A stretch of 64,000 nt of DNA from Paenibacillus dendritiformis (lineage in GTDB: Bacteria; Bacillota; Bacilli; Paenibacillales; Paenibacillaceae): NCBI RefSeq assembly GCF_021654795.1, contig NZ_AP025344.1:62001-126000 (forward strand), written 5' to 3'. Within the stretch, counting starts at the first letter, position 1, and the number at the start of each line of letters is the position of its first letter. Positions 43,849 through 52,902 of this stretch are shown piece by piece. The translations under genes were made by a program, and so were the position numbers. Under the pieces are notes generated by a model. That model had not been told where the DNA came from. It did no database searches and was given only the letters and a program-made list of their open reading frames with translations.

Positions 43849-45972
43849 ATGGAAAAGAGCGGGTTGGAGCAATGGAGAGGCCAGGCGGAGGAACTGCTTG
43901 GCAAAATGACGCTGGCCGAGAAAATCGGCCAGACCGTGCAATACGGCCGCTGCGAGGAACGGGAGCGGGAACTGATCGCGGAAGGGAGGATCGGCTCGCT
44001 GCTGAACGTGCACGGCGCGGATAAAGTCAATGAGCTGCAGCGAATCGCGGTAGAGCAGAGCCGCCTGGGCATTCCGCTGTTGATCGGCGACGATGTCATT
44101 CATGGCTTCCGGACCATCTTCCCGATTCCGCTCGCCGAAGCGGCGAGCTGGGATCCGGAAGCGATGGAGAAGAACGCCCGCATCGCGGCGACCGAAGCGG
44201 CGGCGGAAGGGATCCGTTGGACGTTCGCCCCGATGGCGGACCTTACGCGCGAGCCCCGCTGGGGGAGAATCGCGGAGAGCACGGGAGAGGACGTCTACTT
44301 GTCTGCCCTGGCCGCAGCGGCGAAGGTGAGAGGCTTCCAGAGTCCGAACGCGGAAGGGTATCCGACGGTCGCCGCCTGCGTCAAGCATTTCGCCGGATAT
44401 GGCTGGGTGGAAGGCGGACGCGATTACGATACGACCGACATGTCGGAGCGGACGCTGCGGGAGACCGTGCTGCCGCCTTACTTCGGCGGCATTCAGGCTG
44501 GCGCCTTGACCGTCATGAGCGCCTTCAGCGAGCTGAACGGGGTGCCTGCCACCGGGAGTTCCTGCTTGCTGCGGGATATTTTGCGGGAGGAATGGGGCTT
44601 CACCGGCATGGTGGTCAGCGACTGGGAATCGATCGAAGAATTAATCTATCACGGCTATGCGGAGGATCGCCGCGATTCCGCACGCAGAGGGCTGCTTGCC
44701 GGGGTCGATATGGATATGCATTCCGGCGTCTACCTGGAGCATCTGGAATCGCTCGTACAGGAGAATCCCGAACTGATGAAGCTGCTTGATGAAGCGGTGC
44801 TGCGCATTCTGATGGTGAAATTCCGGCTCGGCTTGTTCGAGCGGCCGTATGTCGATGCCGGGGAGCCGCCGGCGCCCGGCATTCCGGCGGAGCACGCGGA
44901 GCAAGCGAGAGACAGCGCGCGCAAGTCGATCGTGCTGCTGAAGAACGACCGCGGCATCCTGCCGCTCGATTATGGGCGGCACCGGAAAATCGCCTTGATC
45001 GGACCGCTGGCGGATGACCGCCACAACTCGATGGGCTGCTGGGCCTGGAAAGGCCGGGACGAGGATGTCGTGACGGCATGGGATGCGTTCCAATCCGAGA
45101 TCGGGCCCCATGCCGAGGTGTACCATGAGCCGGGCAGCGGTATCAACGAGGCGATTCCGGGCGGGATTGACCGCGCCGTCGAGCTGGCCAAGCAATGCGA
45201 TGTGGCCGTCGTGACGGCGGGCGAGAGCGAGGCGATGACAGGCGAGCATTACAATGTCGCTTCGATTACGCTTCCGGCTTGCCAGGAGCGTCTCATCCGG
45301 GAGCTGAAGGCGAAGACTAATACGCCGGTCATCGTCGTTCTGATGAACGGGCGGCCGCTCGCGACCGAATGGGTGCATCACCATGCGGATGCGGTGGTGG
45401 AGGCTTGGCACTTGGGGACGATGACGGGCTATGCGCTGGTCGATGTGCTGACGGGCCGCCATAACCCAAGCGGGCGCTTGCCGGTCACGATCCCGCGATC
45501 GACCGGACAAATTCCGATTTACTATAACCGGAAAAATACGGGCCGGCCGCATTTGTATGAGGATTATATCGATTGTGACGATTCGCCGCTGTATCCGTTC
45601 GGGTACGGCCTGAGTTATACAACATTTCATTATGACGATCTGCAATTGGAACGAAGCGCGATTCACCGCGATGAGTCGGTCGCGGTATCGGTGCGGGTGA
45701 CGAACGCGGGAACGCGCGCCGGGGAAGAGACGGTACAGCTCTATATTCGCGATCTGGTTGGGAGCACGACGCGTCCCGTCAAGGAATTGAAAGGCTTCCG
45801 CAAAGTCTTCCTGGAGCCGGGAGACAGCCGGACGGTAAGCTTCGAGCTGACGCCGGCAGAGCTGGGGCTGCTGGATGAGCAATTCCGGTTCAAGGTGGAG
45901 CCGGGGAAATTCCATATCTGGATCGGGCCGCATTCCGAGGAAGGGCTGCAGGCCGAATTGACGGTAACGTAG
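43849..45972 (+). CDS. GH3 beta-glucosidase-type glycosidase
   Basis: A 707-residue enzyme without a signal peptide, so cytoplasmic. GH3 N-terminal domain (about 10-300) with the catalytic nucleophile Asp258 in GMVVSDWES and the DDVIHGFRTIFPIPLAEAA region; GH3 C-terminal domain (about 350-570); and a fibronectin-III-like domain at the end (about 620-700). It hydrolyses non-reducing beta-linked glucose or xylose from imported oligosaccharides. The start is ATG 43849 with GGAGGAG; a second ATG at 43834 lacks a site. A beta-glucosidase next to an alpha-specific GH65 enzyme is odd and leaves the real substrate open. Confidence 0.92.
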   Translation: MEKSGLEQWRGQAEELLGKMTLAEKIGQTVQYGRCEERERELIAEGRIGSLLNVHGADKVNELQRIAVEQSRLGIPLLIGDDVIHGFRTIFPIPLAEAASWDPEAMEKNARIAATEAAAEGIRWTFAPMADLTREPRWGRIAESTGEDVYLSALAAAAKVRGFQSPNAEGYPTVAACVKHFAGYGWVEGGRDYDTTDMSERTLRETVLPPYFGGIQAGALTVMSAFSELNGVPATGSSCLLRDILREEWGFTGMVVSDWESIEELIYHGYAEDRRDSARRGLLAGVDMDMHSGVYLEHLESLVQENPELMKLLDEAVLRILMVKFRLGLFERPYVDAGEPPAPGIPAEHAEQARDSARKSIVLLKNDRGILPLDYGRHRKIALIGPLADDRHNSMGCWAWKGRDEDVVTAWDAFQSEIGPHAEVYHEPGSGINEAIPGGIDRAVELAKQCDVAVVTAGESEAMTGEHYNVASITLPACQERLIRELKAKTNTPVIVVLMNGRPLATEWVHHHADAVVEAWHLGTMTGYALVDVLTGRHNPSGRLPVTIPRSTGQIPIYYNRKNTGRPHLYEDYIDCDDSPLYPFGYGLSYTTFHYDDLQLERSAIHRDESVAVSVRVTNAGTRAGEETVQLYIRDLVGSTTRPVKELKGFRKVFLEPGDSRTVSFELTPAELGLLDEQFRFKVEPGKFHIWIGPHSEEGLQAELTVT

Positions 45973-46043
45973 ATGTTTGGCCCGCACCAAGGAGATAGAT
46001 GGAGCTGCCGTTCACGCAGACACTATGAATAGATGGGAGATCG

Positions 46044-48113
46044 ATGATGGACTATCGCGTAATCAAAGAAGGCGAGCTGTTTTTCCTGACAGGTCTGGAT
46101 GGAGATATCGTCGCGGGCGATGATCAGGGTCACGGATTGTATATGAAGGACACGCGTTATCTAAGCCGCATGGAAGTGTGGATTGACGGCGAGAAGCCGA
46201 CACTGCTCTCTTCCGTCGGCGACAAGAGTTATCTGGCTTCCTTCCGTCTGATGAAGGACAAGAAGGACGAAGGAGCCATCGAAGTGCTGCGGGAGCGGTT
46301 TATTTATGACGGCATTTTATATGAGCGCTGCACGTTAACGAACTATTTTACCCATCCGGTCGAGTTTGAATTTTCGGCCTTCTTCGATGCCGATTTCCAA
46401 GATATGTTCCTGGTCCGGAAATATCGCACCGGCGAAGTGGGCAAGCAGGAGGAGACGCGGGCGGGCGGCCGGGAATTGGCCCTGTCGTATCTTGGGGCCG
46501 ATAACGTGAGAAGATCGACGCGCATCGCGTGGGACGCGGAAGGAACGGCCGATGCGAGCGGCACTGTGCGGTTCCCGCTGTCGTTGAACGCACGCCAGAA
46601 GCAGGAAATTACGTTTTTCATCACTCCGTCATCGGATCATCATCCGGCAGCGGATCCTTTAACGTATGAAGAAGGGCTGCGGAAGCTCGAGGCCTCCTAT
46701 CTCCAATGGTACGAGAACAGCTCGAAGGTAAGCACGGATTCGGACCGGTTCAACGGGCTGTTCCAGCGGGGGCTTCAAGATCTGCGCATGCTGACGACCG
46801 ATGTCGGCTATGGCGCTACGACGGTGGCGGGACTGCCATGGTTCGCCGTGCCGTTCGGAAGAGACAGTCTGATTACGGCGCTGTTCATGCTTCCTGTCAA
46901 TCCGGACATTGTCAAGGGCACGCTCCGTACGCTTGCCGCTTACCAGGGGGAGAAGGTCGATCCATGGAGAGACGAGCAGCCGGGCAAGATTATGCATGAG
47001 ATTCGATTCGGAGAATTGGTGACGACGAAGCAATCGCCATTCTCTCCTTATTACGGCACGGTCGATGCGACGCCGCTGTTCCTGGTCGTGCTCGGCGAAT
47101 ACTATCGGTGGACGGGAGATCTCGCTCTTGTCGAGGAATTGAAGCCGAATGTCATCCGCGCGCTGGACTATATCGATTCCGCTCTGGAAGCGGGCTCCGG
47201 GTTCGTGGCTTACCGTCAGGAAGCGGAGAAGGGATTCCCGAATCAAGGATGGAAGGACTCGGCGAATTCGATCGTGCACCGCTCCGGCGAATATGCGGAA
47301 GCCCCGATCGCGTTGTCTGAGGTGCAGGGATATGTCTACCAGGCCAAAAAGTCGCTTGCCCCGATTGTGGCTTCCATGGGCGAAGCGGAGTGGGCGCAGC
47401 GATTGGAGGAGGAAGCGGAAGGGCTCCGCGCGCGCTTCGAGTCTTCCTTCTGGATGGAGGACGAGCAATGCTATGCGATTGCGCTCGACAAGGACCAACG
47501 CCAAATCCAGAGCGTGACCTCCAATCCGGGTCATCTGCTGATGACCGGCCTGCCGGAGGCTTCGCGGGCGAAGGCGCTGTCCCAGCGTCTGCTGAAGGAC
47601 GATATGTTCAACGGATACGGCATCCGCACGATGAGCACGGACGCGGCAGGCTACTACCCGATGAGCTATCATAACGGAAGCGTATGGCCGCATGACAATG
47701 CGATGATTCTGCTCGGACTGGGCAAGCTCGGCTTCAAGCAGGAGGCGGGACGAGTCATCTCCGGCCTGCTCCAGGCTTCGTCCTTCTTCGAATATCAGCG
47801 GCTCCCTGAATTGTTCTGCGGTTACGGCCCGGAGACCGGCCATCCGGTCCCTTATCCGACGACCTGCTCGCCGCAGGCTTGGGCGGCGGGAACGTCGATC
47901 GTCTTCCTGCAGGCGATGCTCGGCTTGTACCCGGATGCCGTGAAGCGGGAGATCGCGCTCTCGCCGTTCCTTCCGGAAGGAATGGATCAAGTGAAGGCCG
48001 AGCGCATCGCCATTGGTTCGGGCCACCTGTCGGTAAGCGTCTCCCGCCGCGAGGGCGAGTCTTTCGCCGTTGAGATTTTGGAGAATACGACGGGATTTGA
48101 ATTGATTCCATAA
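46044..48113 (+). CDS. Amylo-alpha-1,6-glucosidase / glycogen-debranching-type protein
   Basis: A 689-residue cytoplasmic protein. N-terminal GDE_N_bis-type domain (about 1-210; FFLTGLDGDIVAGDDQGHGL and MKDTRYLSRMEVWI) and a C-terminal (alpha/alpha)6 toroid (about 230-600) with PWFAVPFGRDSLITALFML and SYHNGSVWPHDNAMIL motifs of the glycogen-debranching/GH63-like superfamily. It probably removes glucose from branched or modified oligosaccharides. No full-length amylase domain, so not a complete debranching enzyme. Two adjacent ATG codons at 46044 are possible starts. Last gene of the operon. Confidence 0.85.
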   Translation: MMDYRVIKEGELFFLTGLDGDIVAGDDQGHGLYMKDTRYLSRMEVWIDGEKPTLLSSVGDKSYLASFRLMKDKKDEGAIEVLRERFIYDGILYERCTLTNYFTHPVEFEFSAFFDADFQDMFLVRKYRTGEVGKQEETRAGGRELALSYLGADNVRRSTRIAWDAEGTADASGTVRFPLSLNARQKQEITFFITPSSDHHPAADPLTYEEGLRKLEASYLQWYENSSKVSTDSDRFNGLFQRGLQDLRMLTTDVGYGATTVAGLPWFAVPFGRDSLITALFMLPVNPDIVKGTLRTLAAYQGEKVDPWRDEQPGKIMHEIRFGELVTTKQSPFSPYYGTVDATPLFLVVLGEYYRWTGDLALVEELKPNVIRALDYIDSALEAGSGFVAYRQEAEKGFPNQGWKDSANSIVHRSGEYAEAPIALSEVQGYVYQAKKSLAPIVASMGEAEWAQRLEEEAEGLRARFESSFWMEDEQCYAIALDKDQRQIQSVTSNPGHLLMTGLPEASRAKALSQRLLKDDMFNGYGIRTMSTDAAGYYPMSYHNGSVWPHDNAMILLGLGKLGFKQEAGRVISGLLQASSFFEYQRLPELFCGYGPETGHPVPYPTTCSPQAWAAGTSIVFLQAMLGLYPDAVKREIALSPFLPEGMDQVKAERIAIGSGHLSVSVSRREGESFAVEILENTTGFELIP

Positions 48114-48124
48114 CGGCACTATCG

Positions 48125-48187
48125 TGCACCCCTTGGAATCGGCATGGGCGGCTCTCGGGCCTGTGCGGATGTATCCCAAGGGGTGCA
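48125..48187. terminator. Convergent terminator
   Basis: TGCACCCCTTGG (48125-48136) and CCAAGGGGTGCA (48176-48187) are perfect 12-base arms between the converging glucosidase and trpS genes. Confidence 0.8.
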
Positions 48188-48213
48188 TGTCTATAGCTTA
48201 ATCTGCCTGAATA

Positions 48214-49206
48214 CTACCGTGTGAAATAATTCAGACCCATTGCCTCGCGCACCTCCAGCATCGTTTCCTTCGCGGCGAGACGCGCCTTTTCCGTGCCTGC
48301 GATCATGATCTCGTCGATTGTTCCGGGATGCTTCAGATAGGCCGCTCTTCGTTCTCTCATCGGGTCAAGCAAATCGTTAATGCTCCGGGCAATTTTTTGT
48401 TTGCATTCGGCGCATCCGATACGCCCTGTGGAGCAGCTGTCGTAGATCTCGTCGGCACCTTCCTTGCGGAACGCTTGATGATAGCTGTATACCGGGCATA
48501 CCTCGGGATGGCCGGGATCGTTTTTATGGATGCGGGCCGGATCGGTTTTCGCCCTTTTGATTTTTTCCTGAACCTCTGCTGCTGTCGAATCGAGCGGAAG
48601 AGCATTGCCGAGGCTTTTGCTCATCTTATGATTGCCGTCCAGCCCGACGAGGCGAGGCACGTCGCCCACCAACGCTCGCGGTTCCGGCAAGACCGGCCGG
48701 TATAACTGGTTGAACCGGCGCACGATTTTTCTTGTCTGTTCCATCACAGGCAACTGATCTTCCCCGACAGGGACGAGCGTCGCCTTGCAAAAAGTAATAT
48801 CCGCCGTCTGACTGACCGGATAGCCGAGGAAACCATAGTGCATCTCTTGGTAGCCCCGATCCTTGGCTTCGGATTTGATCGTCGGATTGTGGCGCAGCGA
48901 ATTGACGGTGACGAACATCGAAAAATAGGCGGTTAGTTCCGCGATCTCCGGGATAAGGGATTGCACGAAAATGGTTGCTTTTTCCGGATCGATTCCGGCC
49001 GCCACATAGTCGAGTGCCACGTTGCGCAAATGGATCGGCAGCAGTTCTGGCTGCCCAAAATGAGTCGTCAGCGCCTGCACATCCGCCAGGATGAGGTAGG
49101 TGTCGAATCGGTGCTGCAGCTCGACCCGATTTTTGAGGCTGCCGGCGTAATGGCCAAGGTGAAGTTTGCCGGTTACGCGATCTCCCGTTAATATACGTTC
49201 TTGCAT
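48214..49206 (-). CDS. trpS: Tryptophanyl-tRNA synthetase
   Basis: A 330-residue class I synthetase with a GKLHLGHYAGSL (HIGH-type) motif near residue 15 and KMSKSLGNALPL near residue 200. It charges tRNA-Trp. It is preceded by a T-box leader (49297-49580) with a strong promoter, so expression responds to uncharged tRNA-Trp. Whether it is the only trpS copy of the genome cannot be told from this window. Confidence 0.95.
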   Translation of the reverse strand: MQERILTGDRVTGKLHLGHYAGSLKNRVELQHRFDTYLILADVQALTTHFGQPELLPIHLRNVALDYVAAGIDPEKATIFVQSLIPEIAELTAYFSMFVTVNSLRHNPTIKSEAKDRGYQEMHYGFLGYPVSQTADITFCKATLVPVGEDQLPVMEQTRKIVRRFNQLYRPVLPEPRALVGDVPRLVGLDGNHKMSKSLGNALPLDSTAAEVQEKIKRAKTDPARIHKNDPGHPEVCPVYSYHQAFRKEGADEIYDSCSTGRIGCAECKQKIARSINDLLDPMRERRAAYLKHPGTIDEIMIAGTEKARLAAKETMLEVREAMGLNYFTR

Positions 49207-49296
49207 AGAGATTCCTCCTTATGATCTTCCATACTTCTGTCGTACTGGTGAACCACCAGCCGTCATCCATGACCATCACCCCCTCTGCCAAATAAA

Positions 49297-49580
49297 CAAA
49301 AAAACCCCGTCACCAAAGGACGAGGTTATCGTGGTACCACCTTCATTAATCGCCGCAGCGATTCACTCTTGCGTACGGAAGGAGCATCTTCCTTCGATAC
49401 GCCTCTCATGATAACGGAAAGAGAATCCCGGCCACGCCTACTCCCAGATTCAGCGAAGCGACTCCGAAGCCCATTCGGCATCAGGCGAGGATCGGTTCAC
49501 AGCAGCCACCGACTCTCTGGACCTCGATCTCTGATACGTACTTGCTCTTCTTCCATGTCGTTAATTTGGATACATATGTT
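49297..49580 (-). promoter_or_regulatory. T-box riboswitch of trpS
   Basis: On the minus strand the leader contains GGTGGCTGCTGTGAACCGAT (stem I distal region) and the T-box sequence AAGGTGGTACCACG (49343-49330). It ends in a terminator of CCTCGTCC / GGACGAGG-type pairing, with a T run at 49303-49297. A TGG codon at 49473-49471 (in GAATGGGC) is the likely tryptophan specifier, though the stem I fold was not computed. Confidence 0.9.
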
Positions 49581-49587
49581 GGATATG

Positions 49588-49616
49588 ATTTTACACCGGT
49601 ATAATGCCGTAGTCAA
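49588..49616 (-). promoter_or_regulatory. Sigma-A promoter of the trpS T-box transcript
   Basis: On the minus strand, TTGACT (49616-49611) and TAAAAT (49593-49588) are 17 bases apart, placing the start near 49581, just ahead of the T-box. Bases 49617-49752 hold the region upstream of the FMN-reductase gene. Confidence 0.7.
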
Positions 49617-49752
49617 TCCGGGACAAATTCTATTCCGCGGAAGCAGGATTAATCTTTCGCTTTGGAGAATATATCAGGACTGGATAATAAAGGATGAACC
49701 CGAGAGGATAGGTTAAAGCGATTGGACTTTTATTTCAGAGGAGGCGTGATCC

Positions 49753-50301
49753 ATGAATATTGTTGCGCTTGTCGGAAGTAACCGCACAGAGTCTTATAAC
49801 TTGAAGTTGGCTGCTTATATGCAAAAAAGGTATCAGGAGCGAATCGAGATCGATATTGTCAGCATCAAGGAGCTCCCCTTCTACAATCAGGATATTGAAA
49901 ATAATCCGCCGGCCGAAGTCAAGGAATTCGTCCAAAAGGTAGGCGCGGCAGACGCCGTCCTATGGGTGACGCCGGAGTATAACTATTCCATCCCGGGCGT
50001 ATTGAAAAACGCGATTGACTGGCTGTCCCGCGGGGAGAAGGTGCTGGCGGGCAAGCCGTCCTGGATCGTCGGCGCTTCGATGGGCACATTGGGAACCGTG
50101 CGGGCCCAGGAACATTTGCGCGATATATTGTTCTCGCCGGGCGTGTCTTCTCCCCTTCTTCCCGGGAATGAAGTGTATGTCGGCTCCGTTCACGAGAAGA
50201 TCGACGCTAGCGGAACCTTGATTCATGAGCCGACCATCGCGTTTCTCGATTCGGTCGTCGATAATTTCGTGGCATGGTACAATAAGCAGCACGCCAAGTA
50301 A
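49753..50301 (+). CDS. NADPH-dependent FMN reductase
   Basis: A 182-residue flavodoxin-fold protein. The phosphate-binding loop VGSNRTESYNLKLAAYM starts at residue 6, and the family motif PEYNYSIPGVLKNAIDWLSR lies near 76-95. It reduces FMN, quinones or azo dyes with NAD(P)H, and may feed reduced flavin to other enzymes. A purine-rich GAGGAGG site precedes the ATG. Single gene. Confidence 0.9.
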   Translation: MNIVALVGSNRTESYNLKLAAYMQKRYQERIEIDIVSIKELPFYNQDIENNPPAEVKEFVQKVGAADAVLWVTPEYNYSIPGVLKNAIDWLSRGEKVLAGKPSWIVGASMGTLGTVRAQEHLRDILFSPGVSSPLLPGNEVYVGSVHEKIDASGTLIHEPTIAFLDSVVDNFVAWYNKQHAK

Positions 50302-50381
50302 GTCCAGGCGCACAGCTTCGGTTCGTGGCTTGGGCGTTGTTAATTTCTAATTTAGAATACTTATGGCACTCGGAAAGGAAG

Positions 50382-50399
50382 GCGAGGGATCGCTTTTTT
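50382..50399 (+). terminator. Short hairpin with T run
   Basis: GCGA-GGGA-TCGC followed by six T residues, downstream of the FMN-reductase gene. The stem is only 4-5 bp, so terminator strength is uncertain. Confidence 0.4.
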
Positions 50400-50549
50400 C
50401 TGGGTGCTTTTTCGTGATGGGCAGATAAGAGAAGAGCCTATTTTTCCAAGCCTAAGAAAAAGATTGAAGGAGTATCCAATATTCGGGTTGGATGATAAAC
50501 TTAAGGAGATTAAGTTTCAAAGTGTAAAACAGAGATAAGGAGTCTCTTT

Positions 50550-51080
50550 ATGGAAAGGTATTATTACACTTGTCCATTGCTTAAAATGTCAACTGCTCCT
50601 ATAGCAATCGAAGATGAGGGCGGTAATGCAGTCGGCTCTTTTCACCGAATATTTACGACGAGGACAAATAAAGCATTAAGCTGGGTGGTTGATAACTGGC
50701 AATTGAGCTTGGAGGGGCGGCATATACACTCGGAGCTGCATGTAAAAATTATGGATAGCAGCCCATGGCTTGGACGCAGAAAATGGACGATTGCGACGAT
50801 GCGTGAAGGCAGGGAAAGCTTGTCTTTTCTCAAGGATCGGTCGAAGATTGCCACACATCCCCGGTTGATATGGACGAATGAAGAGCAGGAGTATGTGATA
50901 GCCAAAGATCCGCTGAACAGGACGACAACGATATCCGACTCCTGCAGCCATGCCGTTGTGGGTGAGATTGCGAAAGTTCCGGGAGGCAAGCTGAATCAAC
51001 GGGAACTCGTGATCTATGAGAATGCGTTATGTCCGCTTGTGCTGCCTTGTATAGACCGTATCATGAGGACATTATATTGA
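50550..51080 (+). CDS. Tubby C-terminal-like (LURP/YxjI-type) protein
   Basis: A 176-residue protein with repeated antiparallel strands, including YYYTCPLLKMSTAPIAIED, LSWVVDNWQLSL and RKWTIATMREGRESLSFLKD, characteristic of the tubby-like barrel seen in LURP-one and YxjI proteins. Function unknown; such folds may bind phosphoinositides or other lipids in other organisms. Ends in CPLVLPCIDRIMRTLY. The ATG at 50550 lies behind a weak AAGGAG site. It is adjacent to the right-hand long repeat region. Confidence 0.65.
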   Translation: MERYYYTCPLLKMSTAPIAIEDEGGNAVGSFHRIFTTRTNKALSWVVDNWQLSLEGRHIHSELHVKIMDSSPWLGRRKWTIATMREGRESLSFLKDRSKIATHPRLIWTNEEQEYVIAKDPLNRTTTISDSCSHAVVGEIAKVPGGKLNQRELVIYENALCPLVLPCIDRIMRTLY

Positions 51081-51419
51081 GTGACAAGGAGTGAATCGAT
51101 GAAATCATTGTTTCTGTATAGAGATGTCGGCTCGATACTCTAAACCTTTTTTCATATCGTTGATATCGAGTACAGTTGGATCCGAGTGGTAGAAAATAAA
51201 TCGGTTATGATCCCGATTATGAGGGTTACATGAGCTTGGAGTCTGTGAAGGCATTGTCCGAGCAATACCATAAGGAAATCAAAGATGTCATCATGTATTG
51301 ATCTGGGCAAGGGAGCTGGGAGTTGAACCGCCTTCGGCCAATGTTATCGGGCGTTGTCTGACTTGCAAACGACATGAGTAAAGAGAAGTGATATGGTGGA
51401 CAGAATGACGTCGGGTTCT
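51081..51419. other. Gene-free stretch with short coding debris
   Basis: A start-like MKSLFLYRDVGSIL* peptide after a GAGTGAATCG site (51099) and a further MSLESVKALSEQYHKEIKD peptide (51230-51300) both break off soon. They look like remains of lost genes but are too short to name. Confidence 0.35.
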
Positions 51420-51983
51420 GGCTGTTGGAAAACCCCTGTTTTTTTGCGAAGGGGTGGAGATGGTCCATTTTCCTCATCCAAACTTTGGCTCTCACAGCGT
51501 TTTAAATCGATCTTTCTACCGGGAGAAGAGATCCATCACAGGTAAAAAAGTCCCATAGACTACTCAAAGGCCTGATTTTACGGGATCCAAGCGACCGCGT
51601 CGGATGCTTGGGGCATCATTGCCTTCAGGAAGCATTATCGGTCTGCTGGAAGCATCGTTGCCTCCTGGGGCTTGGACGTGCGGAGGAAATTGCTGCTATT
51701 TTACAGGAATTTCGGCTTGATGAGTCCACATCCCGAGGAATTGCTGCAAATCTACATCATTTTAGGCCCTTTTGCTTCAAGCCGAAGCGAAACAGGGGAA
51801 ATTCCTGTAATTTTGCAGGATTCCCTTTCTGGAATAGTCGTCCATATCGAATTGCTGTATTTATGCAGGATTTCGCTTACCGAATCGGCGTATCTGGAGA
51901 AATCGTGGAGTTTTGCGGATTTCACCTGCCGGATGGGCGTGTCTAGGGAAATGGTGCAGTTTTCAGGATGGTGGAAATAGCCA
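51420..51983 (+). repeat. Long inverted repeat, right copy (~564 bp)
   Basis: On the plus strand this is the inverted partner of 32368-32940, starting GGCTGTTGGAAAACCCCTG and ending near GGATGGTGGAAATAGCCAT. Shared blocks include CGTGCGGAGGAAATTGCTGC and AGAAATCGTGGAGTTTTGCG. A reading frame spans part of it in both copies but has no start site, so it is more likely noncoding. The 18.5 kb between the copies contains the carbohydrate locus, trpS, an FMN reductase and a tubby-like gene. Confidence 0.8.
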
Positions 51984-52206
51984 TCTTCAAATAGCGAACC
52001 TGGAAGAATAATGCAAAATTGCGGGTTTTGGGGAGTTTATTCGAATTCAGCAATATTTTTTTGACTACAAATTTTACTCTAACCAATAATGTTTACCATA
52101 TACAAAACTTTTTCGATAAGGTACAATTAAGAGGAGTGAAAACCGGGTCTGACGGCAAGCGTGGCCGTCTGAATTTCATAAGAATGAATCGGCGGAGGGA
52201 TGAAAG

Positions 52207-52902
52207 ATGACAATTGCGCAGAAAGCCCGTCTGCTCAACCAGCCCACGCGCAGAGACATCCTGGCGATGCTGAAGCAGCAGGGGCCCATTGGCATTCAAC
52301 CGCTGGCGGATCAGCTGAATCTGACGTGCATCGCGGTCCGCAGGCATTTGTACGATCTGCAGAAAGGCGGATATGTCCGCATTCAATTGACCCGCCCCAG
52401 CATCGGCAGACCGGCCTATCTATATAGCTTGTCGGAGAAGGCAAGCGCCTTGTTCGTGACCAAGTATGACAGCCTTGCGCTGGAGTTGATGGAAGAGATG
52501 CGGGCCATGGCCGGCGATACGTTCGTGGAGCGGTTGTTCGAGCGGCGGAAGCGGAAGCTGATGCAGCGATATGCGAGCATCCTGGAGGGACAGAAGCTGG
52601 AGCAGCGGGTGCAGGCGCTGGCTGATATTCAGGACCGGGAAGGCTATATGGCCCGGTGGGGATACGGCTCGGATGAATCGTTCTGGCTGGAGGAGGCCCA
52701 TTGTCCGATTGCGCAGGTGGCCGCCAAGCATTCCCCGCCCTGCCAGTGCGAGTTGGCTTTGTTTGCAGATCTGCTGCAAGCCGATGTCGAGCGGACGGAA
52801 TGCATGGCGGACGGCGGGCGTAAATGCATGTTCCGCATTACCGGGAAGCGAAGCGTCCCTTCGGGCCATGAGACGACAAATGATGATGAAGAAATTATCT
52901 AG
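52207..52902 (+). CDS. SufR-like transcriptional regulator with Cys-rich C-terminus
   Basis: A 231-residue protein. The N-terminal winged helix (MTIAQKARLLNQPTRRDILA, LADQLNLTCIAVRRHLYDL) is followed by a helical region and a C-terminal cluster of Cys residues (EAHCPIAQVAAKH, PPCQCELAL, TECMADGGRKCMF) resembling the iron-sulfur-cluster-binding part of SufR. It could sense cluster or oxygen status and repress nearby genes. The ATG at 52207 is preceded by GGCGGAGGGATGAAAG. It overlaps the next gene by about 35 bases. Bases 51984-52206 hold a TACAAT element at 52120 but no other gene. Confidence 0.82.
   Translation: MTIAQKARLLNQPTRRDILAMLKQQGPIGIQPLADQLNLTCIAVRRHLYDLQKGGYVRIQLTRPSIGRPAYLYSLSEKASALFVTKYDSLALELMEEMRAMAGDTFVERLFERRKRKLMQRYASILEGQKLEQRVQALADIQDREGYMARWGYGSDESFWLEEAHCPIAQVAAKHSPPCQCELALFADLLQADVERTECMADGGRKCMFRITGKRSVPSGHETTNDDEEII

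Noticed and set aside
51230-51300. Short peptide MSLESVKALSEQYHKEIKD as a gene
   Set aside because: Too short, with no ribosome binding site of note and no context; noted only as debris.
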